Below, one piece after another: positions 20,681 through 32,600 of a stretch of DNA of 64,000 nucleotides. Origin of the DNA: Eutreptiella sp. 'Long Island Sound 2002' (taxonomy: Eukaryota; Euglenozoa; Euglenophyceae; Eutreptiales; Eutreptiaceae); assembly GCA_964036045.1 (NCBI GenBank), contig OZ038388.1:29037759-29101758 (forward strand). The letters run 5' to 3'. The translations under genes and the position numbers were made by a program. Numbering within the stretch: the first letter of the stretch is position 1; each line of letters begins with the position of its first letter. The notes under the pieces are model-generated. The model worked only from the letters and a program-made list of their open reading frames with translations. It ran no database searches and had not been told where the DNA came from.

Positions 20681-23600
20681 ACCCACAACCCCGCCAACAC
20701 ACCACCACCGCACACCACATACCCTACACCACGCACCACCACCGCAGGACCAGAGGAGGGGGCGACACGCCCGCAAGCAACACAGCCAGGAACAGCGAAC
20801 CCACCCCCCCCCCCCACCACCACCACCCCACCCCGGAGAGACGGGACACCAACCACCGCAAACCGCACAGCGAAAAGGGGGGCGGGACGAAAAGGGCCCA
20901 CGGGGGGCGCCGGCGAGGGACCCAACCTCAGGGGTTTGGGGGCCCCCCCGGTGACCGTATCGGCCCCACCTGAGCACACGCAATAAGGTGGGATACGCCC
21001 GGGACCGTTGGTCAGCGGCCCGCGGTGGCACCGGCCTGGGGGGGTGACCAATGGGCCTGACCAAGAGCACTCCCCACGGCACGTACTGCGGTTCGGGCCC
21101 AGCGAGGGGCTGCGGGCAGGGCACACCGTCCATCGGGGCAGGCAAGAGACGCGCCTGTCCCGCGAGGACTCCCCAGCGACCCACAGTGTACCCGACCCCG
21201 GTGTGGGGAACGGCTGGAGTACCTGGCTACGGAACAGGTCCATGGACGGCATCCGTACAACAGAGTTACACCCTGACGGGGAGTGCAAGCACCGGCTCCC
21301 CCACGGGGAAACACCAGGGGAAGGGACCCGAGCCGGCGACAAGGACCCCCCCCCACACACCACAGCCGGGAAGGCCCGGGCACGACACCGCCCCAAGCGA
21401 CACGGAAAAGAGACAGAAGGAGGAGGGCACACGCAAAGGGGACAGCAAGGGGACGCACCACCAACAGACCCCAGCCAAGGGGGGCGGGGAACCACACAGC
21501 CGAGACAGGGGGGGGGGGGCACGACACACAGCCCCCACACCAAACAGGGCCGCCAAACCACGCCCGCAAAGGCGAGGGCAGGCGCCCCAACGCACCACCA
21601 ACACACCGCACACACGCCCGAGCGTGCACACAACACACACCCCCACAACCGCCACCGACACGAGCCCCACAAGCGCACACCACACACCAAAGCACAGGCG
21701 CCGCCCGCACCACACACGCAACACACACAAACCCAAACAACAGGAACCCAGCAACCCGCCAGGGGGACTGCAGGGCCGCCAGAAGCCGCTAGGACGCAAA
21801 GGAGGACCCACCAAGCCCGCAGCCAGGAGTGGCGAACGGCCACACCCAGTAACACCCGAACGGCCACGCCCAACACCAGGACCGGGCACTACGACACCCA
21901 CACCAGCACCGCCACCAACGCCCAAACCGGACGCCACGACACCCTCACCAGCGGACACACGCGAAACCAGCGGAAGCACCATCGGCAACACCAGCGACCC
22001 CAGCACCCACCAACAACAAACCAACACAAAAAGCCACCCAACACTACCCAACGACCGCACCCAACCGATCCGGTCCCCCACCGGCTCGCACCCAGAACCA
22101 CCGCCACCGACATCCACGCCATCGGAAACACCAACACCGCCAAAAATCAAGCCAGCACAACACCCTCACCAACACCGTCACCACCGGCACCAACGCCTAC
22201 GACACCTACGCATGCCACCGCCGGTTCCAGCACCTACATCACCCAAGCCAACGGCATCAAGCACACCATCGCCGGCAACACCCCACCATCAGCGTCGCCA
22301 CCAGCAACCTCTGCCACCGGAGGACACCGAAACCGCCACAGCCACCGCCACCGCCACAGGTGAGCCAACAAACCACCAAGCCCCGGCCAGGGGAAGCGAG
22401 GGCACGCGCCCGGAACCACCATGCAATCCCCGGCGACACCCACACCACCGGCGCCGCCAACACCACCCTCACCCACGACACCACCCGGAGCAACACCTAC
22501 GCCACCTACACCAACAGCAGCACCAGCAGACCACACCACCTACTGCACACCCCCCCAGACAGAGCCACAGAAACCGACCACCGCCCTGAACGCAAGCCGC
22601 GGACCACCCACACACAGACCCACGCCAACCACCACCAGCATCGGCAGCGTCCGAGACGCCGAGAACCATAGCGACACCCACAACGACCTCACCACCGGCA
22701 TCACCGACACCGACACCGGCAATACGGCCTCAGCACCGACAAACCAGAGCGTCAACGGCAATCGCCACGGCAACACCGCCCGGTACGACACCATCGGCAT
22801 CAACAACACCAAGGGAGCCAACACACAGGCCAGCGACACCCATGGGTACCTCCACCAGGAGTGGCGAGGTCCCACCCCCGCCGTCAGAACACCACCATCC
22901 ACCAGGGCAACACCCGCAGCGCCCACATCGGCCGCAGCTCCACCGGCGGCGCCCTCGCCAACACCGTCACCAACACCGCGACGGCCAGCCACGAGTGGCA
23001 CGCCCGGAACCGCCGACCACCCAAACACAGGCCGCGCCCAGCACCAACACCAACAACGCCCACGCCAACAGACCACCACGACACACGCCAACCACCAAGT
23101 AACACATAAGGCACCCTCGCCTTCGGCAACACCAACGCCACCAACACCCACGGCACTATCCACACCACCACCAACCCCACCAACGACGGGCCGAGGTGCC
23201 GTCACCTACAACGCCCCCAACACCACCACCACGGCCCCGCCACCTAGGGCAACCCCACCAACGGCGTCACCAAGGACGCCAGCACGGCTAGCGAACGAAC
23301 GCCACCGAGCCCTCAGCCAGGAGAGGCGAACGCCCGCACCCAGCAACACCCGAACGGCCACGCCCAGACCCAGGGCCAGGAACTGCGACACCCGCACCGC
23401 CGCCAGCACCCAAACCGAACACCACAGCACCCTCACCAACGGGGACGCCCGGAACCAACAACGGACCAACAGCGGCCAAGTTACACCCAAGGCGTTCCAA
23501 CCGCACCACCCACCGGCCCGCACCCAGAACCACCACCAGCACCAGCAACAGCCGTTGACAACCCACACACAGACCCACACCAACCACCAGCAGCATCAAC

Positions 23601-25727
23601 AACATCAGCGACACCGTGAACCATAGCAGCGCCCGCAACGACCTCACCACCGGCACCACCGACGGCGCCACCGGCAGTGCGACCTCACCGACAGCAACCC
23701 GGAGCATCCCCCATCCCGCGTCCCGGTGAGACACCATCGGCAGCAAGGACACCGAGGGGGCCAAGGCCAACCCACCAGCCAACGACGCACGTGGGAACCT
23801 CCGCCAGGAATGGCGAGGTCCCCCCTCCGCCGTCAGAACACCGCCAGGGCAGCACTTACAACACCCTACAACGCCAACACACACAGCTCCCCCGGCAGCA
23901 CCCCCACCAACGCCAACACCGGCACCACCGACAGCGGCAACACGGCGACACCACCACCCAACCGCAGCAAGGTCACCCTAAACCGCAACCGCAGCAACAC
24001 CTGTCACTACGGACCCACGGACAGCCGACACCACCAGGACCACAGACCGGCCAAACACCAGCCACGAATGGCACGCCCGGAACCACCGAACACCAGCACA
24101 CAGGCCACCGGACCACCGCGAGACACACCACCGCCCCTAACACCCCTAACACCACCACCACGACCCCGGCACAGAGTAACACCTAGGGCGCCCCCATCGA
24201 CGACACCACCCAGGACACCACCACGGCTGGCGAACAAACGCCACCAGCGCAGCCCACCAGGCCCCCAACCAAGGGTAGAAACAACAACGCCACACGCCAT
24301 CGCACCCACCGCATCGAAATCACCCGGAGCAACGTCAACATCAACCAGGGGTCCCCACCGCCCACCCAAGCAGCACAAAACACCACAGCAACACCACCAC
24401 ACCCTCACCACCAGCGACACCACCGCCAGCACCCTCCGCCAGGAATGGCGAGGAGAAGGCCCAACAGCGCGGACCCACCCAACGTCCCCGGCACCCTCAC
24501 CATCGGACCGTCACCACCGGCGCCGACCCCCAACACACCACCGTCACCACCGCCACCGACCCCGGACGCAACAATCACACAGCCCGCACACACGGCACCA
24601 GCCAGAGCAACGCCGACACCACTCCCGGCCAACTCACACGAACACCACCGGAAGCACCACCGTCGACCGAACACCACGGCGACCCCAGGGTACGAGTCCC
24701 CCCCACCATCTGCACAGCCAGCGACGCCGTCACCGGCACTAACCGGAACACCGACAACGACAGCCTCACCAACAACCGACACCCCCCTACCGCTGCCACC
24801 CACCAGTCACGCCACCCGCCGTCAAAGCCACCCACCAATGCCGCACCCCGAACCACACTTACACCCGAAACCGGCACCAGCACGCCCGGCCGAACCGTCA
24901 ATGGCACCACCGCCATGGCACCGCCTACGCTCACCACCGCCACCACCACCCCACGCGAGACCAGGAACCCCCGCCGTCGCCAACGGCCTCAACGAACACC
25001 GACACCACCAACACCACCACCGCCGGACAGGGACTACCCACAAACCAGGAACATCTCCACCACCAACAACCAATACACCACCCGCGGCACCCCACCATCG
25101 CCGACACCACCACGGCACCCATCACACCTCCACCACTGGAGGCGACGTGGGCCACACCACCCGTCAACTACAGCACCCTCGCCACCACCGCCACATCCGG
25201 CCCACGAACGTTACCGCCGACAACACCACATACGCCCATACGTCACCCACGCCATGCTCACCGACCATCACCTCGTCATCAGAGACACCAACACCACCGG
25301 CGACGACGACAGCGACAACAGCTGACCCACCAGCTAACCACCATCAATCATAGCCCAGCACCAGCTTCATCTACTCTAACGCCCATACCACCCTCGCCAA
25401 CAGCGCCGCCACCGACACAATCATCCACTCCGGCGCCCACACCACCCTCACCACCAACATCACCAACACCACCACCCCCAGGGTCAGGGCCCGCGGGAAA
25501 ACGAACGGCAGAGCGAGCACGCCACCACCCGCACGCGTCGCCCACCCTATCGTACACCGCTCCGCAACACGCCCCCCCCCGCTTCCCCTGACAGGGCGTG
25601 CGCTCCAGCCCACTGCTGGGAAGACGACTTCGACATCCTCCCGGCCATCCGACACCTACTGGCAGCCACGGCCCCGCGCCCACAAGCCCACCAGCAACCC
25701 ACGGAACCGCAAGAGCCCGACCACCCC
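20681..25727 (+). other. C/A-rich low-complexity leader of element 2
   Basis: This 5-kb stretch is made of CAC/ACC/CCA-like words with few G or T outside short islands. Several frames are open on each strand, with Thr/Pro/His-rich or Gly/Val-rich translations that look like composition artefacts. A mini-hairpin word, GCCAGGAGTGGC or GCCAGGAATGGC, recurs at 21,822, 23,803 and 24,438, with degenerate versions near 22,853 and 23,316. Longer imperfect repeats link 21.82 with 23.32 kb and 22.85 with 23.80 kb. A more balanced island lies at 20.93-21.29 kb. No gene is supported. Confidence 0.5.
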
Positions 25728-28700
25728 ATGCCACCACGCTCCATATCCCCCGCGTCCACCGCAGACCGGAACGCGGAACACCAGCGAGAGGAGCCCGACC
25801 CCGGCCGCGCCGCCACGCCCCCACCGCCCCCCCCCCCAAAGGACATCTACGCCACGCTGGCCAGCACCCTAGCCCCCATGGACGCCGAGCAGTACTACCA
25901 GTCCGTCCAACGAGACCTCCCTGAGGACCACGCGACCCTCCAGGGGTGGAAGCAGGAGAAAAGGTACGACAACGAGTGGGGCACAGAGGAAGACCTTCTC
26001 TGGGACGACACCTGGAAAGGCACCGCGGACACCTTCCTGGAGGCAGCAGCCGAAACCTACCCCCGCCCGCCCGGGGACACCAGACACGGCCTCCACGCCC
26101 TCCTAGCGTTCCACAGCTGGAAACACCGCCACACCGTCACCCTCCACCCCCTCGACCACAATCCGCACCGATGGACACCTGAAGACGACGCCACAGCCAC
26201 CATCACCGTACAGCAAAGCCCCGAGAACCCGGAGGAATACCACATCACCTGGGACGATCCGGCATCCCACCCCCCCACCTCCCCCACCCTCCCAGATGTC
26301 TTCGCCGCCATCAGTGCAGAGCTGCAGGAGGCCAAAGCCCCCCACCAACTGGACGAAGACATGCCCCAGGCACCATCACCATCAACCACACAAGACCAAC
26401 CCCGCACAGAGCCCCTCACCCACCCCATCACCACAATGGAGCTCCCCCCACAACACCGCACCACCCCAGACCGAAACGGGTTTCGAGACCTGCCGCGGGA
26501 ATGGGCGGTCCACAACGGCACACTCCGATGGGACGAAATCACACCGGGCCTCCAGGCCATCCTCCTCCACTCAATCGCAAAGCCCACCACCACCTGGGCA
26601 CTACCGACGGACCGCCACCACCTCCTCCTCACCGTCCAAGGCGATGCCACGATCACACCCACGGAAGGAGACCCCGTAACAGCAGCCGCCGCCCACGCCG
26701 TCCACATACCCCCGCAAGCATCGTCGGCACCTATGACGGTGCATCCAGGCCCCACCCCTTGGCAGGCCATCGTCGTCACCTACCCCGCCCCCAATGACCA
26801 CACACATACCTGGCAGCAACGATGGGAGGACATCCGAGGGGACCTCCTCCAAGAACACCTAGGGCTCACACGCACCCACCACACCCTACAACCGATACGA
26901 GGAGTAGGCCAAGCGTCACACGGCATACACGCCCCGGGAGTATGGGCCTACGCCACACCCATAAATCCACAAGCAGCGGAGGACATCAAGACCGCCCTAT
27001 CCATCCAGCAAGCCCAGACCCAAACCCCGCACCGCAACACCCAACGAGGCTACACAATTTGGTGGGCGTACCAAGACCATGACACCCTCACCCCCCAACC
27101 GGGGGCCCCCCCTCTAGACACCAACACCACCGCCCTCCTCCAAGCCGCAACAGCGGCAGCCACACAGGTAGGGGCCCCGGAAACCTGGGGCCCACAATAC
27201 CTGGTCGAAACCAAAGTGGCGCCCCACGCGAAGGGCCAAGACAAGCCCCCAACACCAGAGCCGCTCCACCCCCCGCTCAAGCTAGACCCGACGGAGCACA
27301 CCCCCCAGGATGAATGGGCGACCCACTACATCATCCCCCACACCACCACCCGCAAGAACGACGCCGCCAAGATCACCGTCACCCGCCACCTCCCCCACAC
27401 CACACAGGTGTCTGAGCTGACGGCCCCCAACGTCCTCGTCACCCGTCGCCGACACGACGAGCGATACACCATACAGGCGGAAGGGGCCGCCGCGACCACC
27501 CTGTACACATGGGCAACACGGGGGGACCTCCCACACCCCACCCTCCACCACGCCCCCTCCTGGCCCACCCCCTTCCACACAGCGGACCGCCCCAACAAGA
27601 AGCCCAAACACACGGGTGTGCACACCCACGCCCAGGAGGCCCAGCACCGACACGAAGCGAGGCGCAAGGCCCGCACCCTCCACGACGACCACACCATCCC
27701 CCGCATCGGCGCCCCCCCCGCCAGGGTATCAGATACCACCCACAACCGCACGATCACAGGCATCACCACGGACTGCCTGAACCCAGCGGCGTCGCGGGCA
27801 GACGCCGTATGGATCAGCGAAGGGCGCTCCCACACACGGGCGGTGGCGCGCCTCCACAACATCCAACCCCACAAACTCCAGCGCGCCGTTGGACCCTTCG
27901 CCGTACACGTCACCCCGTACGGCATCGACCACCCCCGGTGTGAGCACCATGACCCGCCCTGCTCCACCCCATGCACCTCGCCCCTCCGCCAACCGCTGCC
28001 GGCCCCCACCATCACGGGCAACATGTACCTGGGCACCGTACCGGGAGACCCGGGCATATACATCCTGCCCAACAGGTCCAGGGAACACGCCATCCCCCTC
28101 CACTGTGTGGAGTCCCTCGCCCTGGGACCACCCCCACCAAAACACCAACACCAACACATCCCGGGGGACAAACGGACACAGGCCCCAGACGGGGGAAAAA
28201 AGGCCCACCAACGCGCCCTGGCCCACATCACCCTCCACCCCGCAGCCCACCTACCAAAGGACTTCGGCACGGAGCGCCACATCGTCCTGGAGGGCCAAGC
28301 CCACCACATCATCACCGCCGCCCTGTACACCCTCGCCGCCCACGAACGCCACTGGGACCCCACAACCATCCCAGCAATGCCCCCACCGCCCCAAGGCCCC
28401 AACGATCCCGTCACCCCCTTCCACATCGATCAACTCCTAAGCCGCAAGGCCCCCCCACACCTCCACCCCTCCAGGATACCACTAGCCATTGCATCGTGGG
28501 ACACCCTGGACACCCCCCCCCAACAACCCGCCATCCACATCCTCAAAGCGGACACCCAATGGTGGGTCCTCCACTGGGCACACGGAGTCCTCATGGCGGC
28601 CCAGGCTTATACCCCGGAAATGGACCCGGAAGACCCCCCACGGGGCCAGCAGCGACTCCTCCAAGCCACCACCCTCACAGGCCGCGAAGGCGCCCCCTGG

Positions 28701-29615
28701 GAAGCCCTCCACACAGCACTCTACTGGGCTCAAGGCTCCCCCAACGGCCCGGACACACCGGAACCCACAGAGGCCTGGGTCAGGCAGGCCAAGGCCATGA
28801 GGAACTACCACCTACACCACCCCTTCGACGACAGCCCCGCCGCACTGCCATGGCCAACAGATCCCCCGGAGACCGTACGCAAGCTCGCCGACATCGTACG
28901 CAGCCACGCGAAAGCGAAAATGCAAACACCGGCAGAACCCCCACTGAGGGATCCAGACCAGCAAGCAACGCACCCCTTCTTCCAACCCCATGCCCCCCCA
29001 GCCCCGCCACCTCCAGTCCCACCCAAGCGAACGAGACGACAAAAGGGCGCACCCGCCCCCAGCCAAGCCGGAAAAGCAGCAACCTCCCGACCCCCCGCAT
29101 CCCACCCGACCCACCGAACGAACCCAGACCAAGCATCCTCGTCATCCTCCCTCCCACCACTACCACCGCCCCACCCGGACCAGGCATCCTCATCATCCTC
29201 CCTCCCGCCACCAGCACAGGCCCCGCCCAAAGCGTACCCAGGGTTCGAAAAAGGTGCGAAGGTCCAACAGCCCTTCCGCAACGACCACACAGGCGACTGG
29301 ATCTGGTGTGAGGGCACGATCCAGTACCGCCTCAAGGGACAAGGGGACAACGGGGGGCCACAGATCCGGGTAATCTGGCACCGCCAAAAGGAGCTAGACC
29401 AGGGCAACAGCGCCCCGGACAAACCACTCGGCGACACCCTGGAACTCACCAGCGCCCACCCCATCCGGCTCCGCACCGAAGAGAACAAGGCCCACACAGG
29501 CACCAAATACACTGGGGAGCTCCCCCCGGAGTGGAGCCAAGGCCTCCCCCCGCCGCGCCTACCCAAACGCCCACAAACCGGCAAAAAGTCCCCAACCCCC
29601 AGTCCCCCTCCCTGA
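25728..29615 (+). CDS. Element 2 ORF1, unknown nucleic-acid-associated protein
   Basis: This 1,295-codon ORF precedes ORF2 in the same frame and is separated from it by one TGA. Residues 1-45 are Pro-rich. Residues about 50-130 are ordinary globular sequence (QYYQSVQRDLPEDHATLQGW). Around residues 285-345 a segment beginning LLLTVQGDATITPTEGD and leading to HAVHIPP resembles a cupin-type beta barrel. A Cys/His cluster (RCEHHDPPCSTPC) lies near 740. Residues about 1,080-1,165 are Pro/Ser-rich, and 1,175-1,250 (WIWCEGTIQYRLKG... IRVIWHRQKE) look like a small SH3-like or Tudor-like barrel. There is no RRM or CCHC array of the common LINE ORF1 types. The ATG at 25,728 is the first in this frame; I cannot decide whether it is the true start. 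Function is unknown; RNA or protein binding is a guess from position. Confidence 0.7.
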   Translation: MPPRSISPASTADRNAEHQREEPDPGRAATPPPPPPPKDIYATLASTLAPMDAEQYYQSVQRDLPEDHATLQGWKQEKRYDNEWGTEEDLLWDDTWKGTADTFLEAAAETYPRPPGDTRHGLHALLAFHSWKHRHTVTLHPLDHNPHRWTPEDDATATITVQQSPENPEEYHITWDDPASHPPTSPTLPDVFAAISAELQEAKAPHQLDEDMPQAPSPSTTQDQPRTEPLTHPITTMELPPQHRTTPDRNGFRDLPREWAVHNGTLRWDEITPGLQAILLHSIAKPTTTWALPTDRHHLLLTVQGDATITPTEGDPVTAAAAHAVHIPPQASSAPMTVHPGPTPWQAIVVTYPAPNDHTHTWQQRWEDIRGDLLQEHLGLTRTHHTLQPIRGVGQASHGIHAPGVWAYATPINPQAAEDIKTALSIQQAQTQTPHRNTQRGYTIWWAYQDHDTLTPQPGAPPLDTNTTALLQAATAAATQVGAPETWGPQYLVETKVAPHAKGQDKPPTPEPLHPPLKLDPTEHTPQDEWATHYIIPHTTTRKNDAAKITVTRHLPHTTQVSELTAPNVLVTRRRHDERYTIQAEGAAATTLYTWATRGDLPHPTLHHAPSWPTPFHTADRPNKKPKHTGVHTHAQEAQHRHEARRKARTLHDDHTIPRIGAPPARVSDTTHNRTITGITTDCLNPAASRADAVWISEGRSHTRAVARLHNIQPHKLQRAVGPFAVHVTPYGIDHPRCEHHDPPCSTPCTSPLRQPLPAPTITGNMYLGTVPGDPGIYILPNRSREHAIPLHCVESLALGPPPPKHQHQHIPGDKRTQAPDGGKKAHQRALAHITLHPAAHLPKDFGTERHIVLEGQAHHIITAALYTLAAHERHWDPTTIPAMPPPPQGPNDPVTPFHIDQLLSRKAPPHLHPSRIPLAIASWDTLDTPPQQPAIHILKADTQWWVLHWAHGVLMAAQAYTPEMDPEDPPRGQQRLLQATTLTGREGAPWEALHTALYWAQGSPNGPDTPEPTEAWVRQAKAMRNYHLHHPFDDSPAALPWPTDPPETVRKLADIVRSHAKAKMQTPAEPPLRDPDQQATHPFFQPHAPPAPPPPVPPKRTRRQKGAPAPSQAGKAATSRPPASHPTHRTNPDQASSSSSLPPLPPPHPDQASSSSSLPPPAQAPPKAYPGFEKGAKVQQPFRNDHTGDWIWCEGTIQYRLKGQGDNGGPQIRVIWHRQKELDQGNSAPDKPLGDTLELTSAHPIRLRTEENKAHTGTKYTGELPPEWSQGLPPPRLPKRPQTGKKSPTPSPPP

Positions 29616-29653
29616 CGGGGCAAGGGCCGAGGGCACAAGCCTCCACAGCCCCG
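29613..29653 (+). promoter_or_regulatory. Candidate stop-codon readthrough site between ORF1 and ORF2
   Basis: ORF1 ends in TGA at 29,613-29,615 followed at once by CGG. ORF2 continues in the same frame with no other stop. CGGGGC at 29,616-29,621 can pair with GCCCCG at 29,648-29,653. TGA-CGG is a known leaky context in several RNA viruses. Use here is inferred. Confidence 0.5.
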
Positions 29654-32600
29654 GCCCGCCCCCACCGAGGCCACCGTCAACCTCCTCGACCTCAACCACC
29701 CGGCCGTCACATACTCCAAGGACGCCACAACCGCCCTCCAAGAGCTCCCGATGGCACAGGGGCCGGGGTGGGTCCCCCACCTCCTCACCTTCCAGGAACA
29801 AGGCCTACAGCGCGACGACCCCCCGGAAACCACCCCCATGTATACCCCGCACCAGAAAGCGTACAAATGCTACTGGCACAAGGGGACCCCCCTATACGCC
29901 CAAACCGGCATCCACGTCCACCTCGTCCACCACCTCAGCATCCCAGGGAGGCTAGGTGTCTATGAGGTCGTCGGGGACGGATGGCAACTCAACGTCATCA
30001 ACACCCACGTCCCCTTCGGCGAAGCCACGGAACCCTTCCTCCAGGCCCTGGCCGAGGCGTACCGCCAAATGGCCATGCTCGCCCCCACAGTCATCATCGG
30101 CGACATGAACGCCGCCCCCACCCCAGCGGACCGAGGAGGACAGGCCACACCCCAGGACCAAGCAGTCCGCGACACCATCGAAATGCTGGGGCTCGTGGAC
30201 CTACCAGCCAGCCTCGAAGGCCAACCATCCCACTTCCCCCACCAAACGGATGCCGCCCCATCCCGCATCGACGTATGCTATGGCGACCCCACCACCATCA
30301 TCCGAGCGGAGGCCCGATATGGACCCCCCCCGCTGGGACCCACAGGCCATAGCCCCCTGCACATCCGCCTCACCATCCCCAACCTTCCCCCCAGCCCCCC
30401 AGAAGATGCGGACCAAGGCCTACCACCCCCCCTGAAGATGCCCCCGCTGCATGACAAGCATGCCTGGTCCCAATATCACAGGGCCATAGACCGCGCCCGG
30501 CGCATCCAACCAGACCCCACCGACCTACTCACAGCCATGCGCACGGCCGCCGTCGCCTGCGGCTTCCAGCAACACCCCCACACAGACGACGACCAACCAC
30601 CCACGGCCCTGGGGAACATGCTCCATGACCTCTGGCATGCGAAACAACAACTGGCGACCCTCCTCCACACCGACACCCCCCAAACCCGCCGCCAGATACA
30701 CCACTGCAGGACACACATAGCCCAATTCAGGGCGGACCTGCAGCGGTGGCACATCCACAGGCAACAGCGCATCGCCCAGGAACACGAACGGTATGCGCAA
30801 CACGAACTCCCCTACAAGGCCATCCGCCACCTCAACGACGCCATGACCGACACCGGCCACCGCACCATCACCACGGTCCGGCAGGAGGACGGCTCCCTCA
30901 CCAACGACCCAGCCACAGTGCTCCAAGCCACCCAAGACAGCTTCCTCCGGCAACACACCCCCACCCAAGACACACTGGACCCGGACACCCAGGCCAAAAT
31001 CGACCGCCTCCCTCGGGTCTTCAACCACGCCCAGAGGAGGCACCTGGAAAAACGCCCCTTCACCATCCACGAAGTCCGGAAGGCCATCCACAGTCTCCGG
31101 CAACACAAAACCCCAGGCTACGACGGCCTCCCTGCAGAGGCATACTACCACCTCCCCGCCCACCTCCTCCGCGTCCTCGCCCACCGCCTCTGGGACATCG
31201 TCACGGGGCGGACCCCCCTGCCGCCAGACTGGGCAAACGTTGTCCGCCCCCTCTACAAAAAAGGGGACTGGGCGAACCCGGACAACTGGCGCCCCATAGT
31301 CTGTGCGGTCACGGAGGTCAAAATCGTCTGGACCATCCTCCTGCGCCGCATCCGCCCCCACCTGGACCCCCACATACCAGCGAGCCTCTGGGGGGCCATC
31401 CCAGGCCGCTCCCCACACGAGGCCATCTTCCTCCAGGACACCATCGCGGACATAGACCCGGTGGACCTCATCATCGCCTCCCTCGACGTCAAGGGAGCCT
31501 TCCCGAACACCCCCTGGCTCCTTCTAGAAGCGGTGTGGAAACGCCTAGGCCTCCCCTTCTACAACTTCACCTCCGACTACATCCGCACCCGCAAATACAC
31601 GGTCCGCACAGGAGCAGGCCTCACCCCCTTCCTGGAGCCAGGCAGCGGGGTCCCCCAAGGGGGAGCAGAGGGCCCCTTCCTGTACCTTCTAGTGACGCTC
31701 CCCCTGGCCCTCGCAATCGAGCAGGATTACCCGGCCTACGCACCCTACCCCCTCCTCTCCCCCCTGGTCGGCTTCGCGGACGACACCAACCTCACCGTCG
31801 CGCACACCCCACACGACCCCCATGCCCCGGACCCCGGACCAACGGTGACCCAACAGGCCAACGACTTACTGGACGTGACCGTCTCCTACCTCTCCCACAA
31901 CAACCTCATCGTCCACCCCACAAAGTCAGTGGCCATGATCAAGGGGTCTGCCACACCTCCCACCCTGGGGCCACAAGGGCCCCCCATGCAAGTCGTGACG
32001 ACCACCACCCACCTGGGGGTAGTCCAGGCCGCCAACCCTGAGGACGCCACCCTCCCTCCCAAGTTGCAGTCACACCTCGCCCATCTCCCCAGATATGCGT
32101 CCCCGACCACCAAGGCCCTCTCCCTGTCCCACCAGAGCCTGGCGTACTACCTCACCGGGGTCTTGAACGCCTCCATAGGCTTCCAAGCACTCCACCTAAC
32201 ACACCCCACCACCGCCCTCCAGCCGGCCACACGCGCCGTGACCAAGGCATGGGCAGCACATGGGGGCTGGCCCACCTCCATACCCACCCGCGCCATCCGA
32301 GCGGCATGGCCCCACTATGGAGACGCCATAGGGGACGAGGTGAAAGCGGCCTATACCAGACACACCGCCCTCCTCCTTCACCGCATGACCCACAACCACT
32401 CACCGGAGGTCCGCGAGGTCACCGCCATCCGCCTCCAAGCCGCACAACGGGCCCGCAACACATGCCCGCGCTGGGTACTCCACCAGACGGGCATGCCCAC
32501 CAACATGAACACGCGCCTGTGGAACCACCTGCAGCTTCTGCTCCCATCCCCACACCACGCCATACTCACCAACCACACGTGCCCAGAGAAAGGGCCACTG

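Noticed and set aside
18425-21876. Minus-strand ORFs of 618 to 1,140 codons with Trp/Cys/Gly-rich repeats
   Set aside because: They are antisense to the monomer array; several frames are open at once because the repeats lack stop words.
21008-25353. Many overlapping plus and minus ORFs in the leader
   Set aside because: Three or more frames are open together with Thr/Pro/His or Gly/Val bias, as expected from C/A-rich low-complexity DNA; none shows a domain.
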